NCBI GenBank assembly: GCA_027257055.1
Contig: JAPVLO010000617.1
Location: 868,001 to 932,000, forward strand
DNA from: Cephalopachus bancanus
Taxonomy: Eukaryota; Chordata; Mammalia; Primates; Tarsiidae
Reading direction: 5' to 3'
Length of the DNA: 64,000 nt
Positions within the stretch are counted from its first letter, which is position 1. Each line of letters starts with the position of its first letter. Shown here piece after piece: positions 30,763-41,689 of this stretch. The translations under genes were made by a program, and so were the position numbers. The notes under the pieces were generated by a model, which saw only the letters and a program-made list of their open reading frames with translations, did not search any database and was not told where the DNA came from.

Positions 30763-31718
30763 AACTAATGGCTGAAGGATAAATCAACATGGCAACTATG
30801 GTTCCACCAGTGAAACTGAAATGGCTTGAACACCTGAACAGCTCCTGGATTACAGAGGACAGTGAATCTATTGCTACAAGAGAGGGAGTTGCAGTTTTGT
30901 ATTCTAAATTGGTTAGCAATAAGGAAGTAGTACCTTTGCCCCAACAAGTTTTATGCCTCAAGGGACCACAGTTGCCAGACTTTGAACGTGAGTCTCTTTC
31001 TAGTGATGAACAGGACCACTATTTGGATGCCCTTCTTAGCAGCCAGCTAGCACTAGCAAAGATGGTATGTTCAGATTCCCCATTTGCTGGGGCACTTCGG
31101 AAACGACTGCTTGTACTCCAGCGTGTTTTTTATGCACTTTCTAATAAATACCATGACAAAGGCAAAGTGAAACAGCAGCAGCATTCTCCGGAGAGCAGCT
31201 CTGGTTCAGCAGATGTTCATTCTGTTAGTGAACGTCCCCGCTCAAGCACTGATGCACTTATAGAAATGGGTGTTCGAACTGGTCTAAGTTTATTATTTGC
31301 ACTTCTAAGACAAAGTTGGATGATGCCGGTGTCTGGACCTGGTCTCAGTCTTTGCAATGATGTTATCCATACTGCAATTGAAGTTGTGAGCTCTTTGCCA
31401 CCATTATCACTAGCAAATGAAAGCAAGATTCCTCCCATGGGCTTGGACTGCTTATCACAAGTAACAACGTTTCTTAAAGGAGTAACGATTCCTAATTCTG
31501 GGGCAGACACTTTAGGTCGCAGGTTAGCTTCTGAGTTGCTGCTTGGTTTAGCAGCGCAGCGAGGCTCTTTGCGGTATCTTCTTGAATGGATAGAAATGGC
31601 TTTGGGGGCTTCAGCAGTTGTAAATACCATGGAGAAAAGCAAACTACTCTCAAGTCAAGAAGGAATGATCAGCTTTGACTGCTTTATGACTATATTAATG
31701 CAGATGAGGCGTTCTTTG
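30763..31718 (+). CDS. HERC1: HERC1 first coding exon (CDS 30789-31718, residues 1-310)
   Basis: HERC1 is a giant (about 4860-residue in human) HECT ubiquitin ligase with two RCC1-like domains, acting in the cytosol and on Golgi/endosomal membranes. This exon follows a strong acceptor (pyrimidine tract, AG at 30761-30762). It has 26 bases of 5' UTR, then ATG at 30789 in good context (A at -3, G at +4), and 310 codons ending in phase 0 before GTATGT at 31719. The protein starts MATMVPPVKLKWLEHLNSSW, as I recall for HERC1. It holds the N-terminal helical segment before RLD1, with a serine-rich linker (SPESSSGSADVHSVSERPRSS). The non-coding first exon and promoter lie outside the window. The open frame runs nine codons into the intron, but that extension is not coding. 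Confidence 0.97.
30768..30782 (+). promoter_or_regulatory. Upstream ORF of 4 codons before the HERC1 start
   Basis: ATG GCT GAA GGA TAA lies in the 5' UTR, in the same frame as HERC1, ending six bases before the main ATG. The -3 base is C and +4 is G, so initiation would be moderate. It may tune translation. Confidence 0.8.
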
Positions 31719-31904
31719 GTATGTACTATGTATCTGAACTTTTAAAACTCATAACTAACAATTTTTGGAAAAGTCAACCCAGCTTTTCATGAATTGATGG
31801 TAACAGTGAATAACTTGAGGCTTCTTCTAGAGATTATTAGGGTCACTAAATATTTTATATACTTTGAAGAAACTTTTGGACATGTAGATATATAGAGACA
31901 GGCT

Positions 31905-32035
31905 AGTTGGTACAGTGTTAAGACCACTGGATCAGGAGTCAGGTTTGTAGTTTTAGTTTTATGGCTTCTTATGTGAACAAGGGAAATTCATCTAAACTTC
32001 TTTGTGTTTTAATAAACTCACATATAAAATAAGGA
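31905..32035 (+). mobile_element. MIR fragment
   Basis: 'ggtacagtgttaagacc', 'ggatcaggagtcaggtt' and 'gtgaacaagggaaattcatc' follow the MIR core in sense orientation. Confidence 0.65.
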
Positions 32036-32100
32036 GTTTTGGCTAGTGAATGTGGAGGTCTTTTGAAAAATAAATCTCTATTTTCATCCTTCCCCAATTT

Positions 32101-32397
32101 TCTTTTTTTTTAGACAGGATCTCACTGTTACTCAGGTTACTCAGGCTGAAGTGCAGTGGCACGATCATAGATTACTGCAGTCTTGGCCTCTTGGGGTCAA
32201 AGTGATCCTGCCATCCCAACCTCTTGAATATCTAGGACTATAGGTGCATGCCACCACACTGGCTAATTTTAAAAATTTTTTGTAGAGATGAAGTCTAGTT
32301 ATGTTGCCCAGTCTGGTTTTGAACTCCTGGTCTCAAGTGATCCTCTGCCTCAGCCTCCTAAAGTTTTGAGATTATAGACATAAGCCATTGTGCCAGC
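32101..32397 (-). mobile_element. Old Alu, antisense
   Basis: Diverged antisense Alu flanked by CTTCCCCAATTTT / CTTCCCAATTTTT. Confidence 0.92.
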
Positions 32398-32740
32398 CCC
32401 CTTCCCAATTTTTATTTAGCATTTATTATATGCCAAGTACTATTCTAGGCCCTGGGGATACTGTTTCTGCCCCCTTGGAACTAACAGCCTAGTAGAGAAG
32501 TCAGACAATAAATACACAATTTTAGGTGTGAGAAGTTCTAAGAAGAAAAGAGGAAAAGGGAATAGAGAGTGATGAGGGAACGGAGTGATAGGCTCTGGGA
32601 AGAGATGAGGAGGTGAAAGATATGCTATTTTAATTGACGTGGCCAGGGAGGGGCTCTCTGAGTTGTGACGAGGCCTGAATGAAGGGAAATAATGAGAAAA
32701 GCAAAGATCTGTGAAGAGTGTGTTATCAGAGGAAATTAAT
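32398..32740 (+). mobile_element. Ancient repeat, probably LINE-2 class
   Basis: 'catttattatatgccaagt', 'cagacaataaatacaca' and 'gacgaggcctgaatgaag' match the same old family as 27367-28240. Confidence 0.45.
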
Positions 32741-32923
32741 CATTTGATTATCATAAACTTGGGTACCATATTAAAGAATAAAAAAGTATAGTATAGTATG
32801 ATCAGTGTTAAGAATTTGTAAAACTGAAATGTAATGCCTTTGAAAACCAAGAATCAACATTCAAATGTTAAAATGCAAATTTAGAATGCTAAGACTTAAG
32901 CACTTGTAAGTTGACTTAAATTT

Positions 32924-33051
32924 ATTTATTTATTTTAGAGATGAAGTCTTACCAAGTTGACCAGGCTGGTATTGAACTTGGGCTCAGGCAGTCCTCTCAC
33001 CTTGACCTCCCAAAGTGCTGGGATTACAGGCGTGAGCCACCGGCCCTGCTC
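32924..33051 (-). mobile_element. Alu left-arm monomer, antisense, with TSD
   Basis: A single Alu arm (minus strand begins near 'gggccggtggctcacgcc') with an (AAAT)n tail. TGACTTAAATTT at 32912 is matched by TGACTTAATTTT at 33052. Confidence 0.88.
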
Positions 33052-33063
33052 TGACTTAATTTT

Positions 33064-34255
33064 AATTAGGTTACATTGATCAGTTTTTTTGGTGTCTTTT
33101 GTTACCAAGTATCAATTACTTTATTTAGGTAAAGTAATTAACAATACCACTTGTAAGTTATATATGTCTATTTCTAACCTTTTTTCCCCCTAAAACAGGT
33201 GGAAAGCCTTTGGACAGGAATGTTTTATTAAAAAGCAATTTTGTTGAGTATATTTTCAAACCAGGGCGTTTAAGTTTTCACCTAGCTTAATTTTTGCATT
33301 CGTGAGCTGAATGGTAAATATTGGGTCATTTTTTACAGTTTTATCATAGGTAAGTACTCGGAGATTTTAGATCATAAAATCTCTGAAAATTTGAATGTTT
33401 TACTATTACACAAAAATAAGACAAGAAAAACCTGCAGTGCTTTGTTTGGGATATGGAATGCTGACCTGGGTCCTATAAGGTGAAGACCTAGAGCCCAGGA
33501 ATGCAGTGACAGAAGTAAGGAAGACTTTAGGCAACAGATGTGAGAGGCAATTAGATGTGAGAGGCAATTGTGCTTTCTTATTTAGTATTTAAATCTTCTC
33601 AGTTACACACGGTTTTCTAATTTTGTTTTCTGATTTGTAATACTTTCTGGTAACATCCTCTTATGTTATGCTGCTTTCCAGTGTGTCATGTCATTTAATG
33701 ACCTAAAATAATGTGTCTCTTCATGAACACATGTTAATATTTCTGTGAGAAGTCATTTAATTTTTTATTTCATGGGTTATTTATTTTGCATTGCCTTTGT
33801 TACAAAAAATATTTAACTATTGCACAGTATAGTTTTATGATTACATGCTTGCCCATGGTGTATTTACTTCCTGAACAGAATGGTAATTACTTAGAGGCCT
33901 CTTTTTCATCTTACCTGGTAAGGCTTTAGCCTACAATACTTCCCCTCAGTGGGAAGGGGGTCCCCAGGAAACTAGACTCCTTTTCTCAGTAGCTGTTTAG
34001 CCTCATTGTCTAGGCTTGTATGTGTATTTGTTAACTGACTGGATACTTTAAATATTTTTCCTTCTTTAATCACCAGCTACCCTAATTGACTGATAGTTTA
34101 AATCAGCTCTGCAAGCTTAAGAAATCTTTACAGTAAATATACTTACCGACATATATATTGTGTTTTATCTTTGATTAACCTATAATATCCCATATCATTC
34201 TTTTTTGGACTTTTTTCATTTACTGTTATACAATATCTGGAATAAGGAAGAAGAG
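33064..34255. other. Intronic DNA, nothing recognised
   Basis: No ORF or repeat family recognised. A 17-bp unit 'agatgtgagaggcaatt' is repeated in tandem near 33536-33570. Confidence 0.4.
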
Positions 34256-34257
34256 AA

Positions 34258-34455
34258 CCTTTGTTGAGTGCCTGCCACCTGCTAGGTCTTTTCTCATTTA
34301 ATTATCACATTAATCTGTGAGGTAAATAATATTCACCCCATCCTAAAGATGAAGCAACTGTGGTGATTAGCTTAAATTTACACATCTACTGAGCAAAAGA
34401 ACTGGAAATAGAACATGTGTTCCTGATTTAGGCACTTTATAGGCTAGGCCTTGTG
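34258..34455 (-). mobile_element. MIR element
   Basis: 'tgttgagtgcctgccac', 'catttaattatcacattaat', 'ctaaagatgaagcaactg' read as a reverse-complement MIR. Confidence 0.7.
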
Positions 34456-34715
34456 TTAAGTAATTTTTACAACCCTAAACTGTCTGCATAGCATATTGCT
34501 TTTCTGACTATTATAGCAGTTTTTAACCTGTTTGTGTTAAATTGATTTTTTTTTCATGAAGGCCTATCTTAAAATAGATCTAAAATATAATACAATTGTT
34601 TTAATGCTGGGTTTCCAGTTTCTCTCCACTTGTCCCCTCATTCCTGAAAATACCAAATACTTCTTGTCAAGAGGTGCTTCCTTCTTTCCCCTTCAAGGCC
34701 ATACATACCCCATAA

Positions 34716-35321
34716 CAGGGGCCCTCAGTCTCTGTCCATGGCCTCTTAGGAACCAGGCCACACAGCAGGAGGTGAGTGGCAGGCAAGGGAGGGTAGCTCA
34801 TCTGTACTTCTGAATTTACAGCTGCTCCTCATCACTCACATTACTGTCTGAACTCTGTCTTCGGTCAGATCAGCAGTGGCATTAGATTCTCATAGGAGCG
34901 TTAACTATTGTGAAACTGCACATGCAGGGGATCTTGGTTGTATGCTCCTTATGAGAATCTAATGCCTGATGATCTGAGGTGGAGCTGAGGCAGTGATGCT
35001 AGAGATGGGGAGTGGCTGCAAATACAGATTTTCATTAGTGGTGAGGTTTGACTGCACAGAAACCATAATAAATCTATTGTTTGCAGATGCATACCAAAAG
35101 AATAATTTCATAATGATAATTATCTCATTATGTATCACAATGTAATAATAATAATAGAAATAAAATGCACAGTAAATATTATGTGCCTGAAGGCATTTCC
35201 CCCATCCATGGAAAAATTGTCTTCCACAAAACCAGTCTCTGATGCCAGAAAGGATGCACTGCTGATCTGACCGAAGACAGAGCTCAGACAGTAATGCGAG
35301 CGATGAGGAGCGGCTGTAAAT
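34716..35321 (+). mobile_element. hAT-like DNA transposon with internal inverted repeat
   Basis: Begins CAGGGGCCCTCAGTC, a degraded CAGGGGTCCCCAACC-type terminus, then 'aggaaccaggccacacagc' and 'cagtggcattagattctc'. It matches a non-autonomous mammalian transposon also present at 39770-40320. I place it with hAT/Tip100-type elements from memory. The far end is replaced by an inverted copy of 34814-34874. Confidence 0.65.
34814..35321. repeat. 61-bp inverted repeat, arms 386 bp apart
   Basis: 34814-34874 and 35261-35321 are reverse complements with about five differences. Both carry the variant 'gtcttcggtcagatcagc'. Confidence 0.93.
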
Positions 35322-36115
35322 CCCTATAATAGAGCTCCTCATTGGGATAAGTGCCTCAGACAACTAGACTGCTTTCCTCAGAATTCTGGATCTAATCTGG
35401 GGAAGAATTGTATGTGTTTGATTTAGTTTGGTTCTCTCAGAATCACCTCAGATTGGTTTTAGGGGAAAGGAATGGTTATTAAACTGAATTTTATAATTGT
35501 AATTTCTCCTTGCACAGTAAGTGATAGAGTCTGATGCTCTTGGTCTTCAGAACCTGTTTCTTACACTTTATTCTTGTCTGAGAGCTCAGGAAATATATAG
35601 AACCTTTTCTTGTATACTAAACCGTAACCTGACCCTTATCCTCTCTTTCATAAGTTTCTCTACCCCTGAATAACTGGGACAGAACTTATTTCCAAGCTAG
35701 ATGTTAGAAGTGGAGAAACACATAACCATCTATTGGAGAACTGGCTCTCAAAGCCTAACAAAAATAAACTTTATCTGTAAATTGTGTTTACTTGGTGTGA
35801 TTCTTAATTTCTGCTACCCACACACATGTAATTAATTGTGTCTGGTGGGAGTACACAAAATGCTCATTAACTTATATTTAAGAACAGGGAAATAATGTCA
35901 GTCTACACCTTCAAATTCTAAAAAAATAACCATTTTTGTTCCTCTAGGTGTTTACTTTATGCCTCTAGCTTTTGTAGCTTGGTAGCATCTGTGTCTATAA
36001 GACAGCCCATAGTGCAATGAAAGAGGGGTGCAAAGATATTTCAAATTAATGAGAATGGGCTGTAGTAGAGATCTTTCTTGTAAAAACATTATTATGTTAT
36101 GAAACTTAAATGTCT
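35322..36115. other. Intronic DNA, nothing recognised
   Basis: No ORF or known repeat seen. Confidence 0.4.
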
Positions 36116-36420
36116 AAGCCAGCCATGGTGGCTCGCGCCTGTAATCCCAGCACTTTGCGAGGCCGAGGCCAGAGGATTGCCTGAACCCAGGGCAATATCT
36201 ACAATAAATCAAAAAACATCTACCGGCCTGGGCAATATCTACAATAAATCAAAAAACAGCCGAGCGTGGTGGCGCACGCCTGTAGTTCCAGCTACTTGGA
36301 AGGCCGAGGCAGAATCATCGCCTGAACCTGGCGCAGGTCAAGGGTGCAGTGGCCGTGAGCATGCCACTGCACTTCAGCCTGGATGATAGTGAGACTCTGA
36401 CTCAAAAAAAAGAAGAAAGA
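36116..36420 (+). mobile_element. Alu with internal 40-bp duplication, sense
   Basis: Sense Alu. 'ggcaatatctacaataaatc' occurs at 36191 and 36231, giving a tandem duplication of the linker. A left-arm stretch is missing before it. Confidence 0.92.
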
Positions 36421-36479
36421 AAAAAGAAGCTTACAACGTCTGTTGACTTTATATAAAATACTTATATTTATTTATTTTT

Positions 36480-36830
36480 GAGTGGAGGTGGGAGGACGCA
36501 AGAAGAGGACTGGAGGGGAAGAGGCAGAAAATGTTTTATGGAGGAAGGGTCTCTGAAGTTGGTTAAAAAGTGGAGGAATTGACCTGCAAACATGAGGTAT
36601 ATGAGTGGGGGAGCTGGAGAAGTTTTCAGATGAGAGTACCAAAATTCACAAAGTGACCAGAGTATGAGAGAGCAAGCCCTTGGATGCATGGATTGAAATG
36701 GGATGAGATGAGACTGCAGGCTAGGCAGAGCACTGTACCCATGCTGTGGGGGTTGGGAACTTGATCCCATAGACAGTGGGGAGTCTGATGCAATTTTGAG
36801 TGAAACCAGATAGCTAGATGCTCCATCCAG
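36480..36830 (+). mobile_element. Possible ancient LINE-2-class fragment
   Basis: 'gaagggtctctgaagttgg' and 'agtctgatgcaattttgag' loosely follow the old family seen at 27367. Confidence 0.3.
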
Positions 36831-36967
36831 CCTTTGTCCTTGTCTGAGTGTCTTAGACAAATGTGGAAAAAGAGTCATCTCATTTTTTGGAAGGTAGATG
36901 TTTAAGAGGAAGGTAACTAAATAAAGTCCTGTGAAACCACAACTTTGTTATTTTAATTTCCACTTTA

Positions 36968-37280
36968 AACTGGGTGCGGTGGTTTATGCCTGTAATCCCA
37001 GTACTTTGGGAGGCTGGGGCGAGAGGATTGCCTGAGCCCGGGGGTTCAAGACCAGCCTGGGCAGCTTGGCAAGACCTCATCTGTACAACAGCTCAGAAGA
37101 GAAGCCAGGTGTGGTAGCACGTGTCTGTAGTTCCAGCTACTTGGAAGGCTGAGGCAGAAGCATCACCTGAGCCCAGCAGGTCAAGACTGCAGTGGCCGTG
37201 AACATACCTCTGCACTCCAGCCTGGGCGACAGAGTGAGACTGACTCAAAATATTTAATAATAATAGTAATAATTATTATT
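36968..37280 (+). mobile_element. Alu, sense, 12-bp TSD
   Basis: ATTTCCACTTTA at 36956-36967 is repeated at 37281-37292. The tail has become TAATAA-rich. Confidence 0.95.
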
Positions 37281-37292
37281 ATTTCCACTTTA

Positions 37293-38199
37293 TTTTTGGA
37301 CCACTGAACTTCCTATTGTATATTAAAAAACATACGATGTTATACATATAATTGGCTATATTTTTCAAATTTTATTTAAAAATACCCAGCTTTAGCCCTG
37401 TTTTTTACTGTATGGTATCTTTACAAAGCACACTAGGAATTCTGTGTAGAATGGATTTTAGAGGTGTCTTTAATCCTAACTGACCAAAGCTAGAGTAGTC
37501 TCATCCTTAATTATTGATTTTTTTTGGGGGGGAGGAGAAAGAAATCAGTGACAGTTATTACAAACAGTGTTTGTGGGATGTTTTATTGGTTTGGTATTTT
37601 TATATTTCGCAAAGAATTATTTTTCAATGTACGTAATACAAAATAATGACTATTATTGTTACCAGTTTTGAAATCTTACTATGTATGAGGAACTGTGCTA
37701 AGCAGGTTTTACCCATAATGTCAGTTAATTAAGTGTAACAGCCCTAAGTGTTATAGGCATGATTCCTGTATCAGTATGAGGAACCTTACCCTTCAGTCAC
37801 AGAGCCAGTAATTGATGGAGGTTAGAGTTAAAACCAGGTCTGTCACTGGAAATTTTATGCTGTTTTCAACATTGTTCTCCATCCTGTAGAAAGGAAGAAT
37901 CGTGATGGCTCTGGTGCCAGCTCCTAGTACAACAGTCTGCTCCTCATCTGCTTTTGGTTTGGTGATAACTAGAGGTAGCCTTTAAATAATGGAGTCACAG
38001 ATCACTATTGTGTTTTCCCCAGAAATGTTTCATGGCTAAATAGGGAATTTAGAGTGGTTGTGCTATAGTATTTGCTAGTATAACAACATATTATATGTCT
38101 AGGGACTAGTTATTTTTGAACACTCAGCTTCTGGTATTATTTCGTACCTACAAGTCTGGACCCTAAAACTTTACTACACACAATTTGAGCCTCAGACAA
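37293..38199. other. Intronic DNA with a probable MIR/L2 remnant
   Basis: 37672-37850 ('gaggaactgtgctaagc', 'cagagccagtaattgatgg') looks like a reverse MIR. The rest is unrecognised. Confidence 0.4.
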
Positions 38200-38282
38200 C
38201 AGCATTGACATCACTCGAGACTTGTTAGAAATGCAGGATCTCAGGTCCCATCTATACTTTACAGAATCAGAATCTGTATTTT
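38200..38282 (+). mobile_element. MER5A-like hAT fragment, host of the Alu composite
   Basis: 'cttgttagaaatgcaggatc', 'cagaatcagaatctg', continuing after the insertion as 'taacaagatcaccaggtaatt' (38936-38956). Resembles MER5-type DNA transposon text. Confidence 0.5.
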
Positions 38283-38560
38283 TTTTTGAGTTGGAGTCTC
38301 ACTCGGTCGCCCAGACTGGAGTGCAGTGGCCGCTCCTGGCCACCACAGCCTTGCCTGCTGGGCTCCTGCGATCCTTCCGCCTCAGCCTTCCGAGTAGCCG
38401 GAATTACAGGCATGCGCTACCACGCCCGGCTGATTTTTTGATTTATTGTAGAGATGAGGTCTCGCTGCCCAGGCGGGTCTCGAACCCGCGGGCTCAGGCA
38501 ATCCACTCACCTCAGCCTCCCAAAGACGCGGGATTACAGGCTGAGCCACTGAGCCCGGCT
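38283..38560 (-). mobile_element. Alu, distal (3') unit of the composite
   Basis: Lineage-type antisense Alu. Its tail abuts the left copy of the 14-bp duplication. Confidence 0.96.
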
Positions 38561-38627
38561 GCAAAGTGCTACCTTTTTAAAATGCAGTTTCATTTCCACA
38601 AAGGAAAGACAATTTTCAAGGACTGTC

Positions 38628-38924
38628 TTTTTTTTTTTTTTTTTTTTTTTGAGTTGGAGTCTCACTCTGTCGCCCAGACTGGAGTGCAGTGGCTGCTCCT
38701 GGCCATCGCAGCCTCGACCTGCTGGGCTTCGGCGATCCTTCCGCCTCAGCCTTCTGAGTAGCTGGAATTACAGGCATGCGCTACCATGCCCGGCTGATTT
38801 TTTGATTTATTGTAGAGATGAGGTCTTGCTGCCCAGGCGGGTCTCGAACCCACGGGCTCAGGCAGTCCACTCACCTCAGCCTCCCAAAGGCACGGGATTA
38901 CAGGCTGAGCCACCGAGGCCAGCT
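38628..38924 (-). mobile_element. Alu, proximal (5') unit of the composite
   Basis: Lineage-type antisense Alu with a T-tail of about 23 bases. Its 5' end abuts the right copy of the 14-bp duplication. Confidence 0.96.
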
Positions 38925-38989
38925 AGAATCTGTATTTTAACAAGATCACCAGGTAATTCATGTCCTCATGTACAATTGAGATGCACCAC

Positions 38990-39769
38990 CTAAGACAATT
39001 GAAAAGAAAAGCTGACTTGGCAGCAGCAGATTAGCATGAGATGACCCAACAATAAAAGAAGTAGCCAAACAAAATCAAAGATCTAAAGATGGTGAGCCAT
39101 GTGCTGTGATTGGAAGACTGTTTATTGAAATCTGAGAAGTGCAGAATTAGTAACAACTGAACAGAATAGCAATTAGTGATGGGATGTGGGAATAACAGAC
39201 CATGACAACAGATAGCTTTACATTGTAAATTTATAAAGACCGTAGAGAAAAGGAAAAGAAAGCTATCTGTAAAGAGATTGAAGATTGAGCTTCTCAGTGA
39301 CTTTGTTAGGTGAGGAGAGTGGTGTGAAAGGTCAGTCATTCAAGTGAACTTCATTATGGCGGATTTTGAAGGCAGTGGGGGAACTTGTCAGATGACAAAA
39401 GTTCTATTACATAATACCTCACTATTTGGAGAATTCTCCAAAGTGATTCATATTTGAGAGTCCGAATTTTTGCTGTTTTTATTTAGATGTATTATTTATT
39501 GGGTATCTGACCAGTAGGTATAAGTGGATGAAAATGTCACCATTGCTTTTTTTACTTGGTGGAATAGAAAGAGGAGCATATGAATATATAGAACAACTTT
39601 TAAAAAACCTGTAATGTTGCAGTGCCCATAATTTAAGTAGGACTCTTAGTATTTTCTTTTAAATGTAGTTTCTGTGGCATTATTGGGTCTTTCCCACTTT
39701 TCAAAGAAGCTCTCCAGTAATGTTTGTTATTTGCTTTATTTTGGCTAGGGCTAGCCTGTGGGCTTACCA
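38990..39769. other. Intronic DNA, nothing recognised
   Basis: No ORF of note and no repeat family identified. Confidence 0.4.
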
Positions 39770-40320
39770 AAACTGTGACTGAGATGAGTGTGCAGTATAG
39801 GAAAGATGTGTGGATGGAAGTGGTAAATGAAATAATGGGTGGGCCATTTTTGGACTAAAATAAGTGTCAGATTCTGACTTAAAGCCTGTCACCAGATACA
39901 GTTGTGCAATTGAAGTACATCAGCACACTTGCCACTCACTGATAGGGTTTTGATACGAGTCTCAAGCAAATTATTTATTAGGGTCTCCAAACAGTTAAGC
40001 CTCACTGCTGATGTTAATCTGTGTTTTGCAGCCACTCCCCAGCACTAGCATCACCGCCACAGCTCCACTTCAGATCATCAGGCATTAGACTCTCATAAGG
40101 AGTGCCCAACCTAGATCCTTAGCATGCACAGTTCACAATAGGGTTCGTGCTCCTATAAGAATCTAATGCCACCACTGATGTGTTAGGAGGCAGAGCTCAG
40201 GTGGTTATGTGAACAATGGGGAACGGCTGTAAATACAGATGCAGCTTTGCTCTCACTGCCGTCCTGCTGTGCGACCTGATTCCTAACAGGCCGTGGATTA
40301 GTACTGGTTGGGGACTCCTG
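39770..40320 (-). mobile_element. hAT-like DNA transposon, opposite orientation to 34716
   Basis: Ends in GGTTGGGGACTCCTG, the reverse complement of a CAGGAGTCCCCAACC terminus. Internal text ('aggcattagactctcataagg', 'ataagaatctaatgcc') matches 34716-35260 in reverse. Confidence 0.65.
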
Positions 40321-40469
40321 GTCTAGAATATAAATATCTTTATTATATGGTATCCTTTGTAATAAAGGATTGGTAAATTGTAGAAATAACTTGACATTTG
40401 TGGGCTAAAGATTTAAGGTTATGGAAATTTGAGGGGCAGCGGATATATTAGTTTTTTATGTATCTTTTT

Positions 40470-40752
40470 TTTTTTTTTGAGTTGGAGTCTCACTCTGTCA
40501 CCCAGACTGGAGTGCAGTGGCCGCTCCTGGCCACCACAGCCTCGACCTGCTGGGCTCCGGCGATCCTTACGCCTTAGCCGTCCAAGTAGCTGGAATTACA
40601 GGCATGTGCTACCACACCCGGCTGATTTTTTGATGTATTATAGAGATGAGGTCTCGCTGCCCAGGTGGGTCTTGAACCCATGGGCTCAGGCAGTCCACTC
40701 ACCTCAGCCTCTCAAAGGCATGAGATTACAGGCTGAGCCACCGAGCCCGGCT
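40470..40752 (-). mobile_element. Alu, antisense, TSD
   Basis: TATGTATC at 40457-40464 recurs at 40753-40760 and extends into T's. Lineage-type Alu. Confidence 0.95.
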
Positions 40753-40760
40753 TATGTATC

Positions 40761-41324
40761 CTTTTTTATTGAGATAATGATTTCTCCCATTAGGTTTTAC
40801 TGTGGTGAGGGGGTAGTACGTTCCAGAGAGGTGCTGTGATTTCTCAGCTGTGCTAGGAAAAAAGGTGAACTGACTTCTTGGGACCATGTTGTGTTGAAAC
40901 TAAGAAGGGAGGGTCATGACTTAGGCTGGCTGTATTCTGCCAGGTGAGGAGCAGGTGGATAATGTAGCCCCAGGGTATAGAATATTTCCTGAGACCATCT
41001 TTGCTGGATATTGATTACCTAAAGAGTATGTAACTGGCAACATTCTGCCTCCTTGACCATTTCTGGAGCCTTGTGACTCTTGGAATAAATCACTTTTTAA
41101 TAAGGTAATCAGTGAAGGATTGGCACTTACCATTTGATTTAATCACCAGTTCTTATATAACACTTCTTTGTAAAAGTTTCATGACCTAATGTTGGGATTT
41201 GGTCTTAATGCACATAATCATATAGACAGTTCTTCAAATAGTTGTTTTTATAGACTATTTAAGTGATTTTAATGCATATGTCTCTCTCCTTTCCATACTG
41301 TATCCCACAATGTTTTAATTACAG
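40761..41324. other. Intron 3' end, nothing recognised
   Basis: Ends with 'tgttttaattacag', the acceptor of the next HERC1 exon. Confidence 0.5.
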
Positions 41325-41420
41325 GGTTCATCTGCTGATAGGAGTCAGTGGAGAGAACCAACAAGAACATCTGATGGCTTGTGCTCGCTCTATGAGGCAG
41401 CATTATGTCTCTTTGAAGAG
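41325..41420 (+). CDS. HERC1: HERC1 coding exon 2 (residues 311-342)
   Basis: Follows ACAG at 41321-41324 and ends in GAG before GTATGT. 96 bases, phase 0 at both ends. It encodes GSSADRSQWREPTRTSDGLC... and ends LCLFEE, joining in frame to the exons on each side. Part of the helical segment ahead of RLD1. Confidence 0.96.
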
Positions 41421-41689
41421 GTATGTAATAATCATCACGGCTTTTGGATTAAAAATTACTTTATCTTAAAATGCTATGGCACATTTTATCCCTTAAAAAT
41501 AATCTATTTTCTCTGTAAAGGCTGCAAAAGAAAGTAGCACCAGTGATTGCTTCTAGAGAGTAGAACTGCTGGGGTATCCAGGGTGAGAGTAGGGTGAGAA
41601 GAAGACATACTTTCCACTGTATACCCTTTTATTCATTTTGAATCATGTGTTAGTAACTTTAATTAAAACATTTTGTTTTTAATTAAGTA

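Larger units (their letters stand above)
38283..38924 (-). mobile_element. Composite Alu-spacer-Alu retroposon, 14-bp TSD
   Basis: Two antisense Alus (38283-38560 and 38628-38924) with a 67-bp non-repeat spacer (38561-38627) are bounded as one block by AGAATCTGTATTTT at 38269-38282 and 38925-38938. Neither Alu alone has a matching duplication. On the minus strand the order is Alu, A-tail, spacer, Alu, A-tail, as expected if one read-through transcript was inserted. Confidence 0.9.
31719..41324 (+). other. HERC1: HERC1 intron, 9.6 kb
   Basis: GT at 31719, AG at 41323-41324. Contents are listed separately: MIR fragments, Alus (two forming a composite), two hAT-like elements and an ancient L2-like repeat. 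No other gene seen. Confidence 0.93.

Noticed and set aside
31719..31745. Extension of the first HERC1 coding exon to the stop at 31745
   Set aside because: A good GTATGT donor follows codon 310, and the next exon continues HERC1 in frame with GSSADRSQ. The extra nine codons are intron.
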